DNA of 64,000 bases from Marinobacter guineae (lineage in GTDB: Bacteria > Pseudomonadota > Gammaproteobacteria > Pseudomonadales > Oleiphilaceae): NCBI RefSeq assembly GCF_002744735.1, contig NZ_KZ319339.1, positions 1,302,001 through 1,366,000 on the forward strand, read 5' to 3'. Positions 1 through 8,987 of the stretch are shown here, in pieces. Within the stretch, counting starts at the first letter, position 1. Each line of letters begins with the position of its first letter. The notes under the pieces were generated by a model. The model was given only the letters and a program-made list of their open reading frames with translations. It was not told the origin of the DNA and ran no database searches. The position numbers were made by a program, and so were the translations under genes.

Positions 1-525
1 GCGTTCTATGCATTGCTCACACCGGCCATAACCCTGAGTTCAGGTGCTTTGCTCGCTGCACAAGGCAGTAGCGAGGATACCGATTTGGGAGAGCAGAGCA
101 TGGGCCAGGATGCTGACCCCAAGACGCAGAGCCCTCAACAAGACAAAACCGTTACCAAGTCCAAATACAATACTGATGAGCCAGCTGATCAGGAAATGGG
201 CAACCAGTCTGGCATGCAGAACAAGGGCTATATGGAATCTCCGCCAGCTAATGGCATGATGGCGAGCGACTTGATCGGTACTGAACTCAAAACCAGTGGT
301 GACGAAAGTGTGGGTGAGATCGGTGACCTGATTATTGATCAGGATGGCAAGGTCGTGGCTGTTGTAGTCAACGTTGGCGGATTCCTGGCTATGGGTGACA
401 AACACGTAGCCATAGATTGGAAAGCTGTAAAGATGTCAGGCAATCCTGATGATCGGGACCTGCGGGTCGATATGACTCGTGATGATCTGCAATCCGCGCC
501 GAGTTATGAAAATCCGGCTGATTGA
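1..525 (+). CDS. PRC-barrel domain protein, exported (5' end outside window)
   Basis: The frame is open from base 1 (A-F-Y-A-L-L-T-P), and the paralogue at 5533 shows that about seven residues of signal peptide lie upstream of the window. After a signal-peptide remnant (LSSGALLAAQ) comes an acidic, Q-rich low-complexity linker, then a PRC-barrel (MMASDLIGTELK to AIDWKAVKM) in the last third. PRC-barrel proteins of this kind are periplasmic or surface proteins of uncertain role, often stress related. A GC-rich hairpin follows the stop. Domain call is good; function unknown. Confidence 0.75.
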   Translation, partial: AFYALLTPAITLSSGALLAAQGSSEDTDLGEQSMGQDADPKTQSPQQDKTVTKSKYNTDEPADQEMGNQSGMQNKGYMESPPANGMMASDLIGTELKTSGDESVGEIGDLIIDQDGKVVAVVVNVGGFLAMGDKHVAIDWKAVKMSGNPDDRDLRVDMTRDDLQSAPSYENPAD

Positions 526-534
526 AGGCCAGAT

Positions 535-557
535 CCCCCCTCAAATACCGAGGGGGG
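535..557 (+). terminator. GC-rich hairpin after the PRC-barrel gene
   Basis: CCCCCCTC and GAGGGGGG pair perfectly (8 bp, 7-nt loop) ten bases after the stop codon. No strong T-run follows, so it may be a weak terminator or a 3'-end stabiliser. Confidence 0.5.
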
Positions 558-693
558 AATGAATATACGGCGGGGCGCCCCAAAGTTTCCCGAATTTCAT
601 TTTCCCCGGGCACCTCGGCTTCAAGAACAACATTGACGGATCTCTCTGCAGGGTCCTGAATATAGGTTATATCACCCTGCGGAGGAAACGGGC

Positions 694-879
694 ATGAAGT
701 GGATCATACTCGCCATTATTATCGCTATTGTGGCCTTCTGGCTGTATCAGGGCCGTCGCAAGAACAACATTGAAGACCCTGAGGTTAAGACATTCGAGGA
801 AAAGGATTACTACCTCACATCGAATGACAACGCATCCGATGACCAGTCATCCCCCGATAAAAGTAATCCGCGTCACTAA
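694..879 (+). CDS. small single-pass membrane protein (61 aa)
   Basis: This short ORF has a strong Shine-Dalgarno (GGAGG) about ten bases upstream. Residues 3-18 form a very hydrophobic helix (WIILAIIIAIVAFWLY), then a basic stop (GRRKN), then a polar acidic tail. The topology suggests an inner-membrane anchor with a cytoplasmic tail. I do not recognise a family. It sits between the PRC-barrel gene and the 664-aa gene on the same strand. Confidence 0.55.
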   Translation: MKWIILAIIIAIVAFWLYQGRRKNNIEDPEVKTFEEKDYYLTSNDNASDDQSSPDKSNPRH

Positions 880-944
880 GTGGTTCTTCAAACCGGGGGC
901 AGCTCAGTTAACATGCCCCGAGGTTCACTGAAGGATAGGATGGT

Positions 945-2939
945 ATGTCCAGAGCCAACCACGAATCCGAAAACCGGAATAACAGCCCGTCAGTCGAGCT
1001 CCTGAAGCCACTTGACGCAGCCATCAACCGCCTTGCTGAAACCAATGCCAGTGAGGGCGTCTCGCCGGTATTCGAGGTGATCGATGCGGCAAAACCCCTG
1101 ATGTTCAGCCCGGAAGGTCTCGACGCGCTTTACGAACGCGTGCCGGCCATTGAGTCAGCCGGATTCTTTCGAGGAAGCGATTGGGACTACCCGCAGACAC
1201 TGGTGCCCTCCCTGGCCGCACGCACGGTTCGCCACGGGGAACCGACCGCAACACTGGTTGAATGCCTGAGCCAGATACGCCTTTTGGCAGTAACCAAAGG
1301 CGATTACACCCACCCTGCTATCTCGGCAGAACACGCCCAACACTTTCTCGCCCAGGTACTGGCGATGAATCTCGATCTGGTGGTCAGTGATCTCCAGGAG
1401 AGCGACCGGCTGCGGCCCGATCAACTCGGCTACGTTGTTCAGAACCTGTATCACTACCTGTTGCGGTATCTGGGCTACGAAAACCTCATGGAAGATCTGG
1501 TGGCCGAAGTCTGGCGGATTCTGGCGCAACGCCCCGTCCAGGTAGCGGGTGTCAAACACATGGTGACCCAGATAGCGGTCTGCCTGGAAAAACCGGACGC
1601 GCTGGGTGGCGAAGTCAGCGACGACGCGGTGCAGTTGATTAACGCCGTATTCAGCCCCACCGAGGGTTGCCGTGAAGATCCCGGCTTTGAGGTCTATGCT
1701 GAGCGACTGGCGGAAATGGACGATGCCACCCTGCTACAGGAGGCCATCGCCTTTGCGCAATCCATGCACTCTACCGGCCTGGTGTCGGCCTATATGCCGG
1801 TATTCATACGCTACCTGCGTGGCCGCTGGAACGACCTGATTCCCACAGCCCTGGGGCTAAGCTACACAGGTGCAGACGCTTTTCACTGCTACCCTGCGTT
1901 GATACATCGCCTGATTGACGAAGCCCTGTTTCCAGAGACCAGCCAGTGTGCCTATGGCCTGGCCATGATGCTCGAGCGGGGCATTCTGTACGCGCCCCCG
2001 GTGGCGCCGTCCCTGTGGCGCCAGATACGCCTGTCGCTCTGCGACGCTGCGGCCGAGAAGATCGGGGCCGTCTTCGGAAGCAGCCGTTCCCCCGAATGCT
2101 TTCTGCTCGCCGACGTGCTCAATGTGCTTGGCCTCCCGCTGGGAATCGGACAGGGCAACTATCCCACCTGCCAGTCTACACGCGCCCTGTCCATGTGGGC
2201 CTACAACATGCCGGCAGAACTGCTTCGGATCCTTGCCTGGGCGGCGCGGGACGATGAAATCGTGATGCGCTTTGAAGGCAACAGCATATCTTCGCGGGAA
2301 CTCGGCGCTGGACTTGCGACCGAGCCGCCGGTGGATGTGGACGCGGTATCCCTGCTAACTGTGCCGCACCTGGATCGCATCTATTTTGAAATGGGGCGAC
2401 GCAGTGTCGGGCGCGGAGAAGATCCACACAAATGGGTCAACGCAGAATTCCATGGCGATAACGTCGGCCACGGATTTCGCATTGCAGTCGACGTTTTCAC
2501 GGGTGGCCTTAAAGACTTCGAAGGGTTCATTCGCGATTTTTATGCCGCCTATCACCCTTTCTACAACGGCAACATCCCTGTCATCAATCCACAACCGGCC
2601 GGTATCGCGGTGACCGACAGCGCCACGCGCTTTCTTGGCTGGCACGCCATCACCATCCAGCGGCTGGCACTGGATGCGGACCAAAACATGCGCGTCTACT
2701 TTTTTAACCCCAACAACGACAGTGGCCAGAACTGGGGCCAGGGGATCGTCACCTCAACTCACGGCCACAGCGAGCGTTATGGTGAAGCGTCATTACCGGT
2801 GGCCGAGTTCGTCTCCCGCCTGTATGTATTTCACTATGATCCGCTCGAAAAGGGTGAGCCGGGCAATGTCCCGACCGACGAAGTCAATCGGGCCATGGAG
2901 CTGGCGATAGACAGTTGGGCTTCCGGGCGCCAGGCTTAA
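945..2939 (+). CDS. large protein of unknown function with a possible papain-like C-terminal half
   Basis: The 664-aa ORF has codon use like its neighbours and an AGGATAGG-type ribosome site before ATG 945. I do not recognise the family. The first ~380 residues look all-helical. Around residue 400 there is a Q-G-N-Y-P-T-C-Q-S-T-R stretch with Cys409 at a helix start, then G-W-H-A-I with His567 and F-F-N-P-N with Asn588. That Gln/Cys, His, Asn order is the arrangement of papain-fold cysteine peptidases (C39/C58-like), but this is an inference from spacing only. There is no signal peptide or membrane segment. It could equally be a structural or effector-like protein. Confidence 0.6.
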   Translation: MSRANHESENRNNSPSVELLKPLDAAINRLAETNASEGVSPVFEVIDAAKPLMFSPEGLDALYERVPAIESAGFFRGSDWDYPQTLVPSLAARTVRHGEPTATLVECLSQIRLLAVTKGDYTHPAISAEHAQHFLAQVLAMNLDLVVSDLQESDRLRPDQLGYVVQNLYHYLLRYLGYENLMEDLVAEVWRILAQRPVQVAGVKHMVTQIAVCLEKPDALGGEVSDDAVQLINAVFSPTEGCREDPGFEVYAERLAEMDDATLLQEAIAFAQSMHSTGLVSAYMPVFIRYLRGRWNDLIPTALGLSYTGADAFHCYPALIHRLIDEALFPETSQCAYGLAMMLERGILYAPPVAPSLWRQIRLSLCDAAAEKIGAVFGSSRSPECFLLADVLNVLGLPLGIGQGNYPTCQSTRALSMWAYNMPAELLRILAWAARDDEIVMRFEGNSISSRELGAGLATEPPVDVDAVSLLTVPHLDRIYFEMGRRSVGRGEDPHKWVNAEFHGDNVGHGFRIAVDVFTGGLKDFEGFIRDFYAAYHPFYNGNIPVINPQPAGIAVTDSATRFLGWHAITIQRLALDADQNMRVYFFNPNNDSGQNWGQGIVTSTHGHSERYGEASLPVAEFVSRLYVFHYDPLEKGEPGNVPTDEVNRAMELAIDSWASGRQA

Positions 2940-3029
2940 AGATCACGGGCGGCGCGAGCAGCCCCTGGGAGATTGAAACCGGCTTATTGCCAACATCTGC
3001 CAATATAGCTCCGACAGGATGAAATGCCC

Positions 3030-3104
3030 ATGGCCACTGGTAACATTGTACTCACAGACCACCAATCACAAGTGGTAGATCGCGCGGTTTTTGTGGGTTC
3101 ATGA
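3030..3104 (+). pseudogene. ParD-like antitoxin N-terminal remnant
   Basis: ATG 3030 opens a 24-residue frame, M-A-T-G-N-I-V-L-T-D-H-Q, which is the start of the ParD ribbon-helix-helix antitoxin family. The longer remnant at 42049 begins M-A-T-R-N-I-V-L-T-D-H-Q. The frame ends at a TGA that overlaps the ATG of the MBL gene (ATGA). The DNA-binding strand remains; most of the protein is lost and no ParE toxin gene is adjacent. The short frame may now serve to couple translation of the MBL gene, which lacks a clear ribosome site of its own. Confidence 0.6.
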
Positions 3105-4093
3105 CCATCGACCGTGAACGCCTGGCAGTCCTTGCCGCGCAACCCCATTTTCACCGGGGCAGGTATCGCAATCAGGAGCGCGTGGAGCGGCATGGCCTGG
3201 GAGATTTTCTGCGCTGGCAACTGGCCCCCGGGCGCCGTTTCCCGCCGGGTAAACGCTACGCACTGCTGCGCCCGGATGCCCACTTGCTGATGAACCCGCC
3301 GGCAGAGCCACAACTGGTCTGGCTGGGGCATGCGTCATTCCTGTTCCAGTATCGGGGCCTGAACGTACTGACCGATCCGGTGTTATCGGACCGTGCCAGC
3401 CCCTTCCGGTTGGTCGGGCCGAAGCGGTTCACCCCGCCGGCCCTGACTGTGGCGGAAATGCCGCCGATCCACCTGGTACTGATTTCCCACAATCACTACG
3501 ACCATCTCGACGAAGCAACAGTGCGCCAGTTGCACCGACGCTTCGGGGATAACCTGTGCTTCTATATTCCCATGGGGCTACGACGCTGGTTCGAGAAACG
3601 TGGCATCCAGAATCTGGTGGAACTGGACTGGTGGCAATCGACGGCCCTGGCCGCCGAAAACGAAGTATTCTGCCTGCCAGCACAGCACTTCAGCGGACGA
3701 ACCCCAACCGATACCAACACCTCGCTCTGGTGTAGCTGGCTTCTGGAAATGGACGGCTTCCGGCTCTATTTCGGCGGTGATACCGGTTATGGCAAGGTGT
3801 TTCGCGACATTGGCGAGCTGTTTGCGCCCATTGATCTGGCTCTGCTACCCATCGGCGCCTACGAACCGCGCTGGTTCATGGCCCCGGTGCACGTGGCACC
3901 GGAAGAAGCGGTCAAGATACATCAGGATATTGGCGCCCAGCAGTCCATAGCCATGCACTGGAGTACCTTCGTACTCACTGACGAACCCATGGACGAACCA
4001 CCCCGTCGACTGCGGCTGGCGCTGGAGAGACAGGGCCTAAGTGAGTCGGCCTTCCGGGTTATGCAACATGGGGAAGTGTGGTCGCCGCAGTGA
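3101..4093 (+). CDS. MBL-fold metal-dependent hydrolase (UlaG / NAPE-PLD-like)
   Basis: The 330-aa protein has the metal-binding motif HNHYDHLD (130-137), further ligands at GGDTGY (about 225-230), and a late His in MHWSTF (His286). The tail from about 283 to 330 is shared with a remnant at 16330-16544. It belongs to the Lactamase_B_2 branch that includes UlaG lactonase and NAPE-hydrolysing phospholipase D; the bacterial members mostly lack a known substrate. A cytoplasmic enzyme binding two zinc or iron ions is expected. The start overlaps the end of the parD remnant and has no visible Shine-Dalgarno. Confidence 0.85.
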   Translation: MTIDRERLAVLAAQPHFHRGRYRNQERVERHGLGDFLRWQLAPGRRFPPGKRYALLRPDAHLLMNPPAEPQLVWLGHASFLFQYRGLNVLTDPVLSDRASPFRLVGPKRFTPPALTVAEMPPIHLVLISHNHYDHLDEATVRQLHRRFGDNLCFYIPMGLRRWFEKRGIQNLVELDWWQSTALAAENEVFCLPAQHFSGRTPTDTNTSLWCSWLLEMDGFRLYFGGDTGYGKVFRDIGELFAPIDLALLPIGAYEPRWFMAPVHVAPEEAVKIHQDIGAQQSIAMHWSTFVLTDEPMDEPPRRLRLALERQGLSESAFRVMQHGEVWSPQ

Positions 4094-4100
4094 TTAACGG

Positions 4101-4137
4101 GAAAACCGGGACTACCGGAAAAATCAATCTGTCCCTG
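4101..4137. repeat. dispersed motif, inverted pair
   Basis: GAAAACCGGGAC followed by a facing AATCAATCTGTCCCTGG arm, directly after the MBL gene stop. Confidence 0.6.
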
Positions 4138-4170
4138 GGCGTTTTACTGAAAAACTCCGGCGGCGAGATC

Positions 4171-4197
4171 GATAAAATTGTCCTGTCCCGATTTTTC
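4171..4197 (+). repeat. dispersed motif copy
   Basis: ATTGTCCTGTCCCGATTTTTC lies between the MBL gene and the convergent oxygenase gene; it is the third arm in about 100 bases. Confidence 0.55.
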
Positions 4198-4203
4198 TTC
4201 GTA

Positions 4204-5085
4204 CTATAACGCGTCAAGTTTTTGAAACTCCCTGTTTCGCTTAGCTATTTTCTTGCTGCTCGCACGACCGCGACTGAGCAAGCTTCGATGGGAAGAAAAC
4301 AATAAATTAAGCATGACTCTCCTACCACTGCCGAAATGGCGGCGATGGAAAGCTTCCGTGTTCTCAAAAAATATTGTTCCAGCTGGGCCCGTAATATTCT
4401 TTATTGAGCCACCGAAACGGTTTTCTGCCTCAGCTAAGGTTATTGAGCCTCGCAGAACATCCGTGATCTTAATGTCGCGATGACTCCCTTTAGCAACAAT
4501 ATGATAGGAAGATTCCTCATTAACATCCGTGAGATAAACAAAGAGGTTCAGCGATGCCCAGCCCGCATAGTCAAAATGAAAAGAATTTTGTTGATGCTCT
4601 TTCGGGCTTTGTCCTGATCGAGATACAAATAATGAGGATTCCAGGAGAACGGGTTCAGATTTTAAATAGGCCCGCAAAATATTTTTTATTCCTGGGTCCT
4701 CGGTTAAACGACACACGTCCTCATTGATTTGATGAACCAGCTGGTATTCTTCAGGGGGCAACTGGTCCGTTATTTTCCGTAAACTACTGACCAGATCTGC
4801 AGGCAACTGCCCAAGAATCGCAACACTGTCTTGCCGAATTTCATCTGCGATAAGCTTTGCATCAATATCACCAAGTATTGACTCTCTACTATTATCGATT
4901 GATTCAAGTGGCGGCCTAAGCTTCTGAATGGCATAAATAGGGCCTAGCCGCCAAGGAGCGAAGTGAAATAATTGCCTGATTTTGTGTAGGGTGGCTGATA
5001 GCTTGAGGCCATTTGCCGTTCGCCTGACAAAGTTCAACGACGAAGCCAGACTATCCTCGCTGCCAACGCTAGATCTATTACTCAT
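4204..5085 (-). CDS. PhyH-like Fe(II)/2-oxoglutarate dioxygenase
   Basis: The 293-aa product shows the facial triad of the phytanoyl-CoA dioxygenase superfamily: HFD (His170, Asp172) in N-S-F-H-F-D-Y-A-G-W, a distal His in E-A-F-H-R-R-H (247 or 250), and a 2-oxoglutarate-binding Arg nearby (Arg255/256). I chose ATG 5085 over the longer ATG 5127 because GGGAG lies six bases upstream of it. Substrate unknown; relatives modify small molecules or lipids. The gene is visibly richer in A+T than its neighbours, which suggests recent acquisition. It is transcribed convergently to the MBL gene. Confidence 0.75.
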   Translation of the reverse strand: MSNRSSVGSEDSLASSLNFVRRTANGLKLSATLHKIRQLFHFAPWRLGPIYAIQKLRPPLESIDNSRESILGDIDAKLIADEIRQDSVAILGQLPADLVSSLRKITDQLPPEEYQLVHQINEDVCRLTEDPGIKNILRAYLKSEPVLLESSLFVSRSGQSPKEHQQNSFHFDYAGWASLNLFVYLTDVNEESSYHIVAKGSHRDIKITDVLRGSITLAEAENRFGGSIKNITGPAGTIFFENTEAFHRRHFGSGRRVMLNLLFSSHRSLLSRGRASSKKIAKRNREFQKLDAL

Positions 5086-5163
5086 AAGCTCCCTTCGCAA
5101 AAACATCAATCGATGCTTCCGTAGCATTTAACTACAAATACTAGACGATCTCATGAGTTTTTC

Positions 5164-5188
5164 GAGGATCAATTTGTCCAGGTTTTCC
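5164..5188 (+). repeat. degenerate dispersed motif copy
   Basis: GATCAATTTGTCCAGGTTTTCC matches the motif with two or three changes, just upstream of the oxygenase start. Confidence 0.4.
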
Positions 5189-5211
5189 TCTTCCGCCCCC
5201 CGCCTTCAAGG

Positions 5212-5385
5212 CTAAAGTCTGATGCCCCCTTTACCCTGTTCGTGCAACCAGCGCCTCCAGTCCAAACCCAACATACTTACCCCGCCAATGTAATTATCAT
5301 CCACCAGGTAATACGCCAGGGTGCGATCACCCCGGTTAAAGTTGTGCATTAGCCGCACTACAAAGAACTGGATGCACGGCTTTCC
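5212..5385 (-). pseudogene. C-terminal remnant of an unrecognised gene
   Basis: An open minus-strand frame of 57 codons without a proper start reads Q-F-F-V-V-R-L-M-H-N-F, then L-A-Y-Y-L-V-D-D-N-Y-I-G-G-V, then D-W-R-R-W-L-H-E-Q-G. It looks like real protein sequence but is cut off at its 5' end by a stop. I do not recognise the family. Confidence 0.35.
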
Positions 5386-5532
5386 TTAACCTATTAAACA
5401 CTGCGATTTACCCGACGGCGAGGTGAATTAGTTGCTGTGGCCTTACTTCTGACTCTTTAGCGCCCTAGAGCACCGACTAGCCCAACTCCCTTAACGTAAA
5501 TTAGGAACTCATCCGATCCGAAGGAGAGTCCT

Positions 5533-5853
5533 GTGAAAAAGCTACATTCACTCGCATTTTACGCATTGATCACACCGGTCCTAACTTTGGGCTCAGGTGC
5601 TGTGCTCGCCGCACAAGGTAGTGAGGATACTGATCTCGGAGAGCAGAGCATGGGCCAGGATGCTGACCCTGAGACGCAGAGGGTCGATATGACGGCTGAT
5701 GACCTGCAATCTGCACCGAGTCATAAAAAAAACCGGCTGACTGAAGGTCAACCCCAGTGGAAAATCCGCTCAATGCATGAACCTGCCGAGCACTATGAGG
5801 TCTTCTCAAGGGCTTGGCGGACATTCTGCTCTGCTCTCCGCCAGAGCTCTTGA
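5533..5853 (+). pseudogene. decayed paralogue of the PRC-barrel protein
   Basis: GTG 5533 has an AAGGAG site seven bases upstream and encodes a signal peptide and acidic start nearly identical to the gene at base 1. After D-A-D-P-E-T-Q the sequence jumps straight to R-V-D-M-T-A-D-D-L-Q-S-A-P-S, so the linker and the whole PRC-barrel are missing. An A8 run near 5725-5732 then shifts the frame, giving a non-homologous tail. Translation and export of a short peptide is possible, but the functional domain is gone. Confidence 0.75.
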
Positions 5854-5907
5854 TTAAGACTCTGCACCTCCTGGCGTAATGACTCCACGGCTGCATCACC
5901 GTCATCC

Positions 5908-7329
5908 TCAGGAGCGGCGTGCCCTTGGGCCAACGGCAGCACCATTATCAGGCCGAATATTCTGATTCACCCTGAACAGATTCTCCGGATCATACTTCTG
6001 CTTGACCTCCACCAGCCGCTTGTAGGCCGCCCCGTAGGCAAACTCGACCCGGTCAGTCTCATCATGGGACAGAAAATTGATGTAAGCGCCACCACTGGCA
6101 TAAGGCTTGGCGGCCTCAAAGAATGCGCGCGCCCACTGGCGGCAATGTTCATCTTCCTCGGGCGTTTCCCAGCGCCCATGCACATTCATCACATAGTTTG
6201 CGTCACGGCTGGAATAGGCCATGGCATCGTGCGCCACCCGGCCGGTTTCACCGCCAATGGAGGCAATAAAGATCTCACAATGAGGCGAGGGCAGTTTGTC
6301 CCCATACTCCAGCGCAACGCGGATCACATCGTCGGTCAGCTTTACAAAGTTGTGGGACTTCCAGTAATTCCGCGCACCGTCCACCAACAGCGGATCAAAC
6401 GCCTGCTGCCAGTTGGCGTAGGGTTGAACACCCACATGCTCGCCGTGCGCATCGCCGAACGAACGCAGGGGTGCGATCAGCTTCTCGCCCACTTCCGGGT
6501 CCCCGGCGTAGCAAATCGCCAAGGCGACGATCGGTTCGCCATGAACCGATTCAGGGAGGAAAGGCAGCGGTGGCGCATGGCGAATCACCAGCCACACATT
6601 GAGCTCATCGGGCATGGTTTCCGTGAAACGCGCGAACTGCGTCAGCACCGACAGGGCCTGACCGAAGGGAAACACCATCAGCCCGCTCAACAGCTCCGGC
6701 CCCACGGGGTGTAACTGGAACTGAAACCGCGTGACAATTCCGAAGTTACCGCCGCCACCCCGCGTGCCCCAGAACAGGTCCGGGTTTTCCGTGGCGCTCG
6801 CGTGAGTCTGGCGCCCATTGGCGGTAACCATGTCCGCGGAGATCAGGTTATCAACGGTCATCCCAAACTTGCGACTGAGCCAGCCAAACCCGCCCCCCAG
6901 GGTCAGGCCCGCAACCCCTGTGGTGGAATTGATACCCAGCGGCGTGGCCAACCCATGCATTTGTGCAGCTGCGTCAAAATCCGCCAATGTGCAGCCGGGC
7001 CCAACGTAGGCCCGCTGCTTTTCAACATCAACTTCAACGTCCTTCATTTGCGACAGATCGATCATCAGGCCGTCGTCGCACACGGCGTTGCCCGCGATGT
7101 TGTGCCCGCCTCCTTTGACCGAAACCAGCATCGATTGGTCACGCCCGAAGTTGACCGCGGCCACCACATCTTCCGCGGACTGACACTGGGCAATCAGCGC
7201 CGGTTTCCGGTCGATCATGGCGTTCCAGATCTGACGGGCCTGATCATAACCGGCATCGCCAGGCTCGAACAGAGGGCCACCGAACTGCCCTTTGAAGGTG
7301 TCTATCGTTTCTTGCCGCAACTTAGTCAT
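5908..7329 (-). CDS. FAD-linked oxidase, berberine-bridge / 6-hydroxynicotine oxidase type
   Basis: The N-terminal PCMH-type FAD domain contains K-G-G-G-H-N-I-A-G-N, where the His is the usual site of covalent 8-alpha-histidyl FAD attachment, and G-L-T-L-G-G-G-F-G-W-L. The BBE C-terminal module ends with Y-D-P-E-N-L-F-R-V-N-Q-N-I. The start at 7329 (MTKLRQ) has AGGAG at good spacing; a longer ORF start exists upstream. Family members oxidise alcohols, amines or sugars with O2. Substrate not deducible. Length (473 aa) is normal. Confidence 0.85.
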   Translation of the reverse strand: MTKLRQETIDTFKGQFGGPLFEPGDAGYDQARQIWNAMIDRKPALIAQCQSAEDVVAAVNFGRDQSMLVSVKGGGHNIAGNAVCDDGLMIDLSQMKDVEVDVEKQRAYVGPGCTLADFDAAAQMHGLATPLGINSTTGVAGLTLGGGFGWLSRKFGMTVDNLISADMVTANGRQTHASATENPDLFWGTRGGGGNFGIVTRFQFQLHPVGPELLSGLMVFPFGQALSVLTQFARFTETMPDELNVWLVIRHAPPLPFLPESVHGEPIVALAICYAGDPEVGEKLIAPLRSFGDAHGEHVGVQPYANWQQAFDPLLVDGARNYWKSHNFVKLTDDVIRVALEYGDKLPSPHCEIFIASIGGETGRVAHDAMAYSSRDANYVMNVHGRWETPEEDEHCRQWARAFFEAAKPYASGGAYINFLSHDETDRVEFAYGAAYKRLVEVKQKYDPENLFRVNQNIRPDNGAAVGPRARRS

Positions 7330-7562
7330 AGCCATCTCCTCGCCCCGTAAGGCTCCTCTCTCCATCCTGCGCCCTTTCAACAGGAACGCCAGCGGGTTAT
7401 TAGACGGTTTAAGGACTATGGCGGAACTGTTAGCCGGTTTTGGTCAGGAAAACGGGGAATATTGGCGCTGGGCGTAAGGAGGGTGTAGCTTAAAAATTGA
7501 ACGCAATGCGTCGATCACCCCCTACCCTCTTCGGGATGCCAGCGCATTTGCAGGAGCATCCG

Positions 7563-8864
7563 ATGATTCAGAGCACCAATGAAGGCCTTGATCTGGTTAT
7601 CGTCGGCGGAGGAATCGGCGGCATCATCTGTTTGAAGTACGCCAGAGACGCCGGGCTGAATGCGCTTCTTCTGGAGCGCGGTGCCCGCATCGGTGGTCTG
7701 TGGCGCGACCTCCCGTCCTGGCAGGACATTCAATTCCGCAAGGAAGACTGGACGCTTGGCAATCTACCGCTCGCCGGGGAGGACCAGCCCAGCATTCTGA
7801 GTAACATAGAAGCCTGGGTCGAACGCTTTGAACTATCGCCCTACATCTGCCTGAATGAGTCCGTAACAAGCGCCCGGCCGTGCGAGCAGGGCTGGCGCCT
7901 GACCACAGATAAGGCAACACACGAAGCGAAGTGGCTGATTGCCGCCACCGGTGGACACAACCGCCCCATCGTACCGCAAGTCCGACGGGTCGATTCTTTG
8001 ATCACTGAGTATCACTCCTCCGCCTTACGCGATCCCGAGGAATTGCGGGACAAGCGGGTTACCGTGGTGGGAGGCGGTGCGTCCGCCTACGATCTTCTGG
8101 ATCTTTGCTTCGCCCACGGCGCTCGCAGTGTCGTGTGGATCTTTCGCTCCACCAAGTGGATGCGACCGACGCGCCGAGGGAAACACCTTGGCATCGACAT
8201 GCGGGTTCTGGCCAGGTACCAGATGCTCTGCCTGCCGGCGAGCATGGTTCATCGACTGTCCAACAAAGACCTGAAGGCGAGATACGCAAAAGCAGGTATC
8301 AACGAGATAATGCCAGAGGGCGATTTCGACATCCGCCGCGACCAGCTCATCCCGGGCCGGCCGGGGATGCTCATGAACTTTGCCAGCATTGAGCGCCATC
8401 AAGGCGAAGTGCGCACCCTCCGCGGCAGAACCATTGAGATGTCGAACGGCGAGGGGCTGGAAACGGATCTGCTGCTCTGGGGTACCGGGTATGGCGTTGA
8501 CCTCGGTTTCCTTGGGCTTGAGGCGCTTAACAAGGCAAGAAACCTCAACGAAATCGGCAGTCGCTGTTATTCGGGCTTCCTCTCTGCCGACGCTCCCAAC
8601 CTCTTCCTGCTGGCACCGGGCGTGCTCGACACCAACACCTCAACGCCGTGGGCTTATGCCCATGTAGCTAAATCCATCATGTCTCACATCGGGGGAAGGC
8701 CGGTTTTTGTGAAGCCCCCCTGTGAGGCCTTCACGAACCATTTTGATCTCATCAAGCTGCTGGCTCCAAAGGATCGAGAAAACTACCCGTTAGGCATCTG
8801 GTACCTGAAGTACCTCTGGCTCGCATTGTGTCATCCGTGGAAACGACCGATGCCTATTCCATGA
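7563..8864 (+). CDS. flavin-containing monooxygenase-like NAD(P)/FAD oxidoreductase
   Basis: Two dinucleotide-binding motifs are visible: V-V-G-G-G-I-G-G near the N-terminus (FAD) and V-V-G-G-G-A-S-A in the middle (NADPH). L-L-W-G-T-G-Y matches the ATG-type linker of FMO-like enzymes. ATG 7563 is preceded by AGGAG at seven bases; the longer ORF start at 7497 has no such site. Expected to be a cytoplasmic or membrane-associated mono-oxygenase. Substrate unknown. The gene stands alone, with the motif array and a decayed small gene downstream. Confidence 0.8.
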   Translation: MIQSTNEGLDLVIVGGGIGGIICLKYARDAGLNALLLERGARIGGLWRDLPSWQDIQFRKEDWTLGNLPLAGEDQPSILSNIEAWVERFELSPYICLNESVTSARPCEQGWRLTTDKATHEAKWLIAATGGHNRPIVPQVRRVDSLITEYHSSALRDPEELRDKRVTVVGGGASAYDLLDLCFAHGARSVVWIFRSTKWMRPTRRGKHLGIDMRVLARYQMLCLPASMVHRLSNKDLKARYAKAGINEIMPEGDFDIRRDQLIPGRPGMLMNFASIERHQGEVRTLRGRTIEMSNGEGLETDLLLWGTGYGVDLGFLGLEALNKARNLNEIGSRCYSGFLSADAPNLFLLAPGVLDTNTSTPWAYAHVAKSIMSHIGGRPVFVKPPCEAFTNHFDLIKLLAPKDRENYPLGIWYLKYLWLALCHPWKRPMPIP

Positions 8865-8879
8865 CACGCAACCCTTTCC

Positions 8880-8930
8880 GAAAACGGGACCGGGGCTATC
8901 TTCGTTCAAAATAACCCTGTCCCGGTTTTC
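8880..8930. repeat. dispersed motif, inverted pair
   Basis: GAAAACGGGAC and a facing AACCCTGTCCCGGTTTTC arm lie just after the flavoprotein stop. The segment from here to 9230 is duplicated at 35144-35458. Confidence 0.65.
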
Positions 8931-8945
8931 TCCTTCCGTTCACGC

Positions 8946-8978
8946 GCCTGGTAGCGGCAGCATTCACCACTACCAGGC
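8946..8978 (-). terminator. hairpin downstream of the decayed secreted-protein gene
   Basis: GCCTGGTAG and CTACCAGGC pair perfectly (9 bp, 15-nt loop) just past the end of the minus-strand frame. The same stem occurs at 35174-35206 beside the intact paralogue. Confidence 0.45.
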
Positions 8979-8987
8979 AATTGCTTG

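Noticed and set aside
6064..6714. 216-codon plus-strand frame
   Set aside because: Antisense shadow of the FAD oxidase gene.
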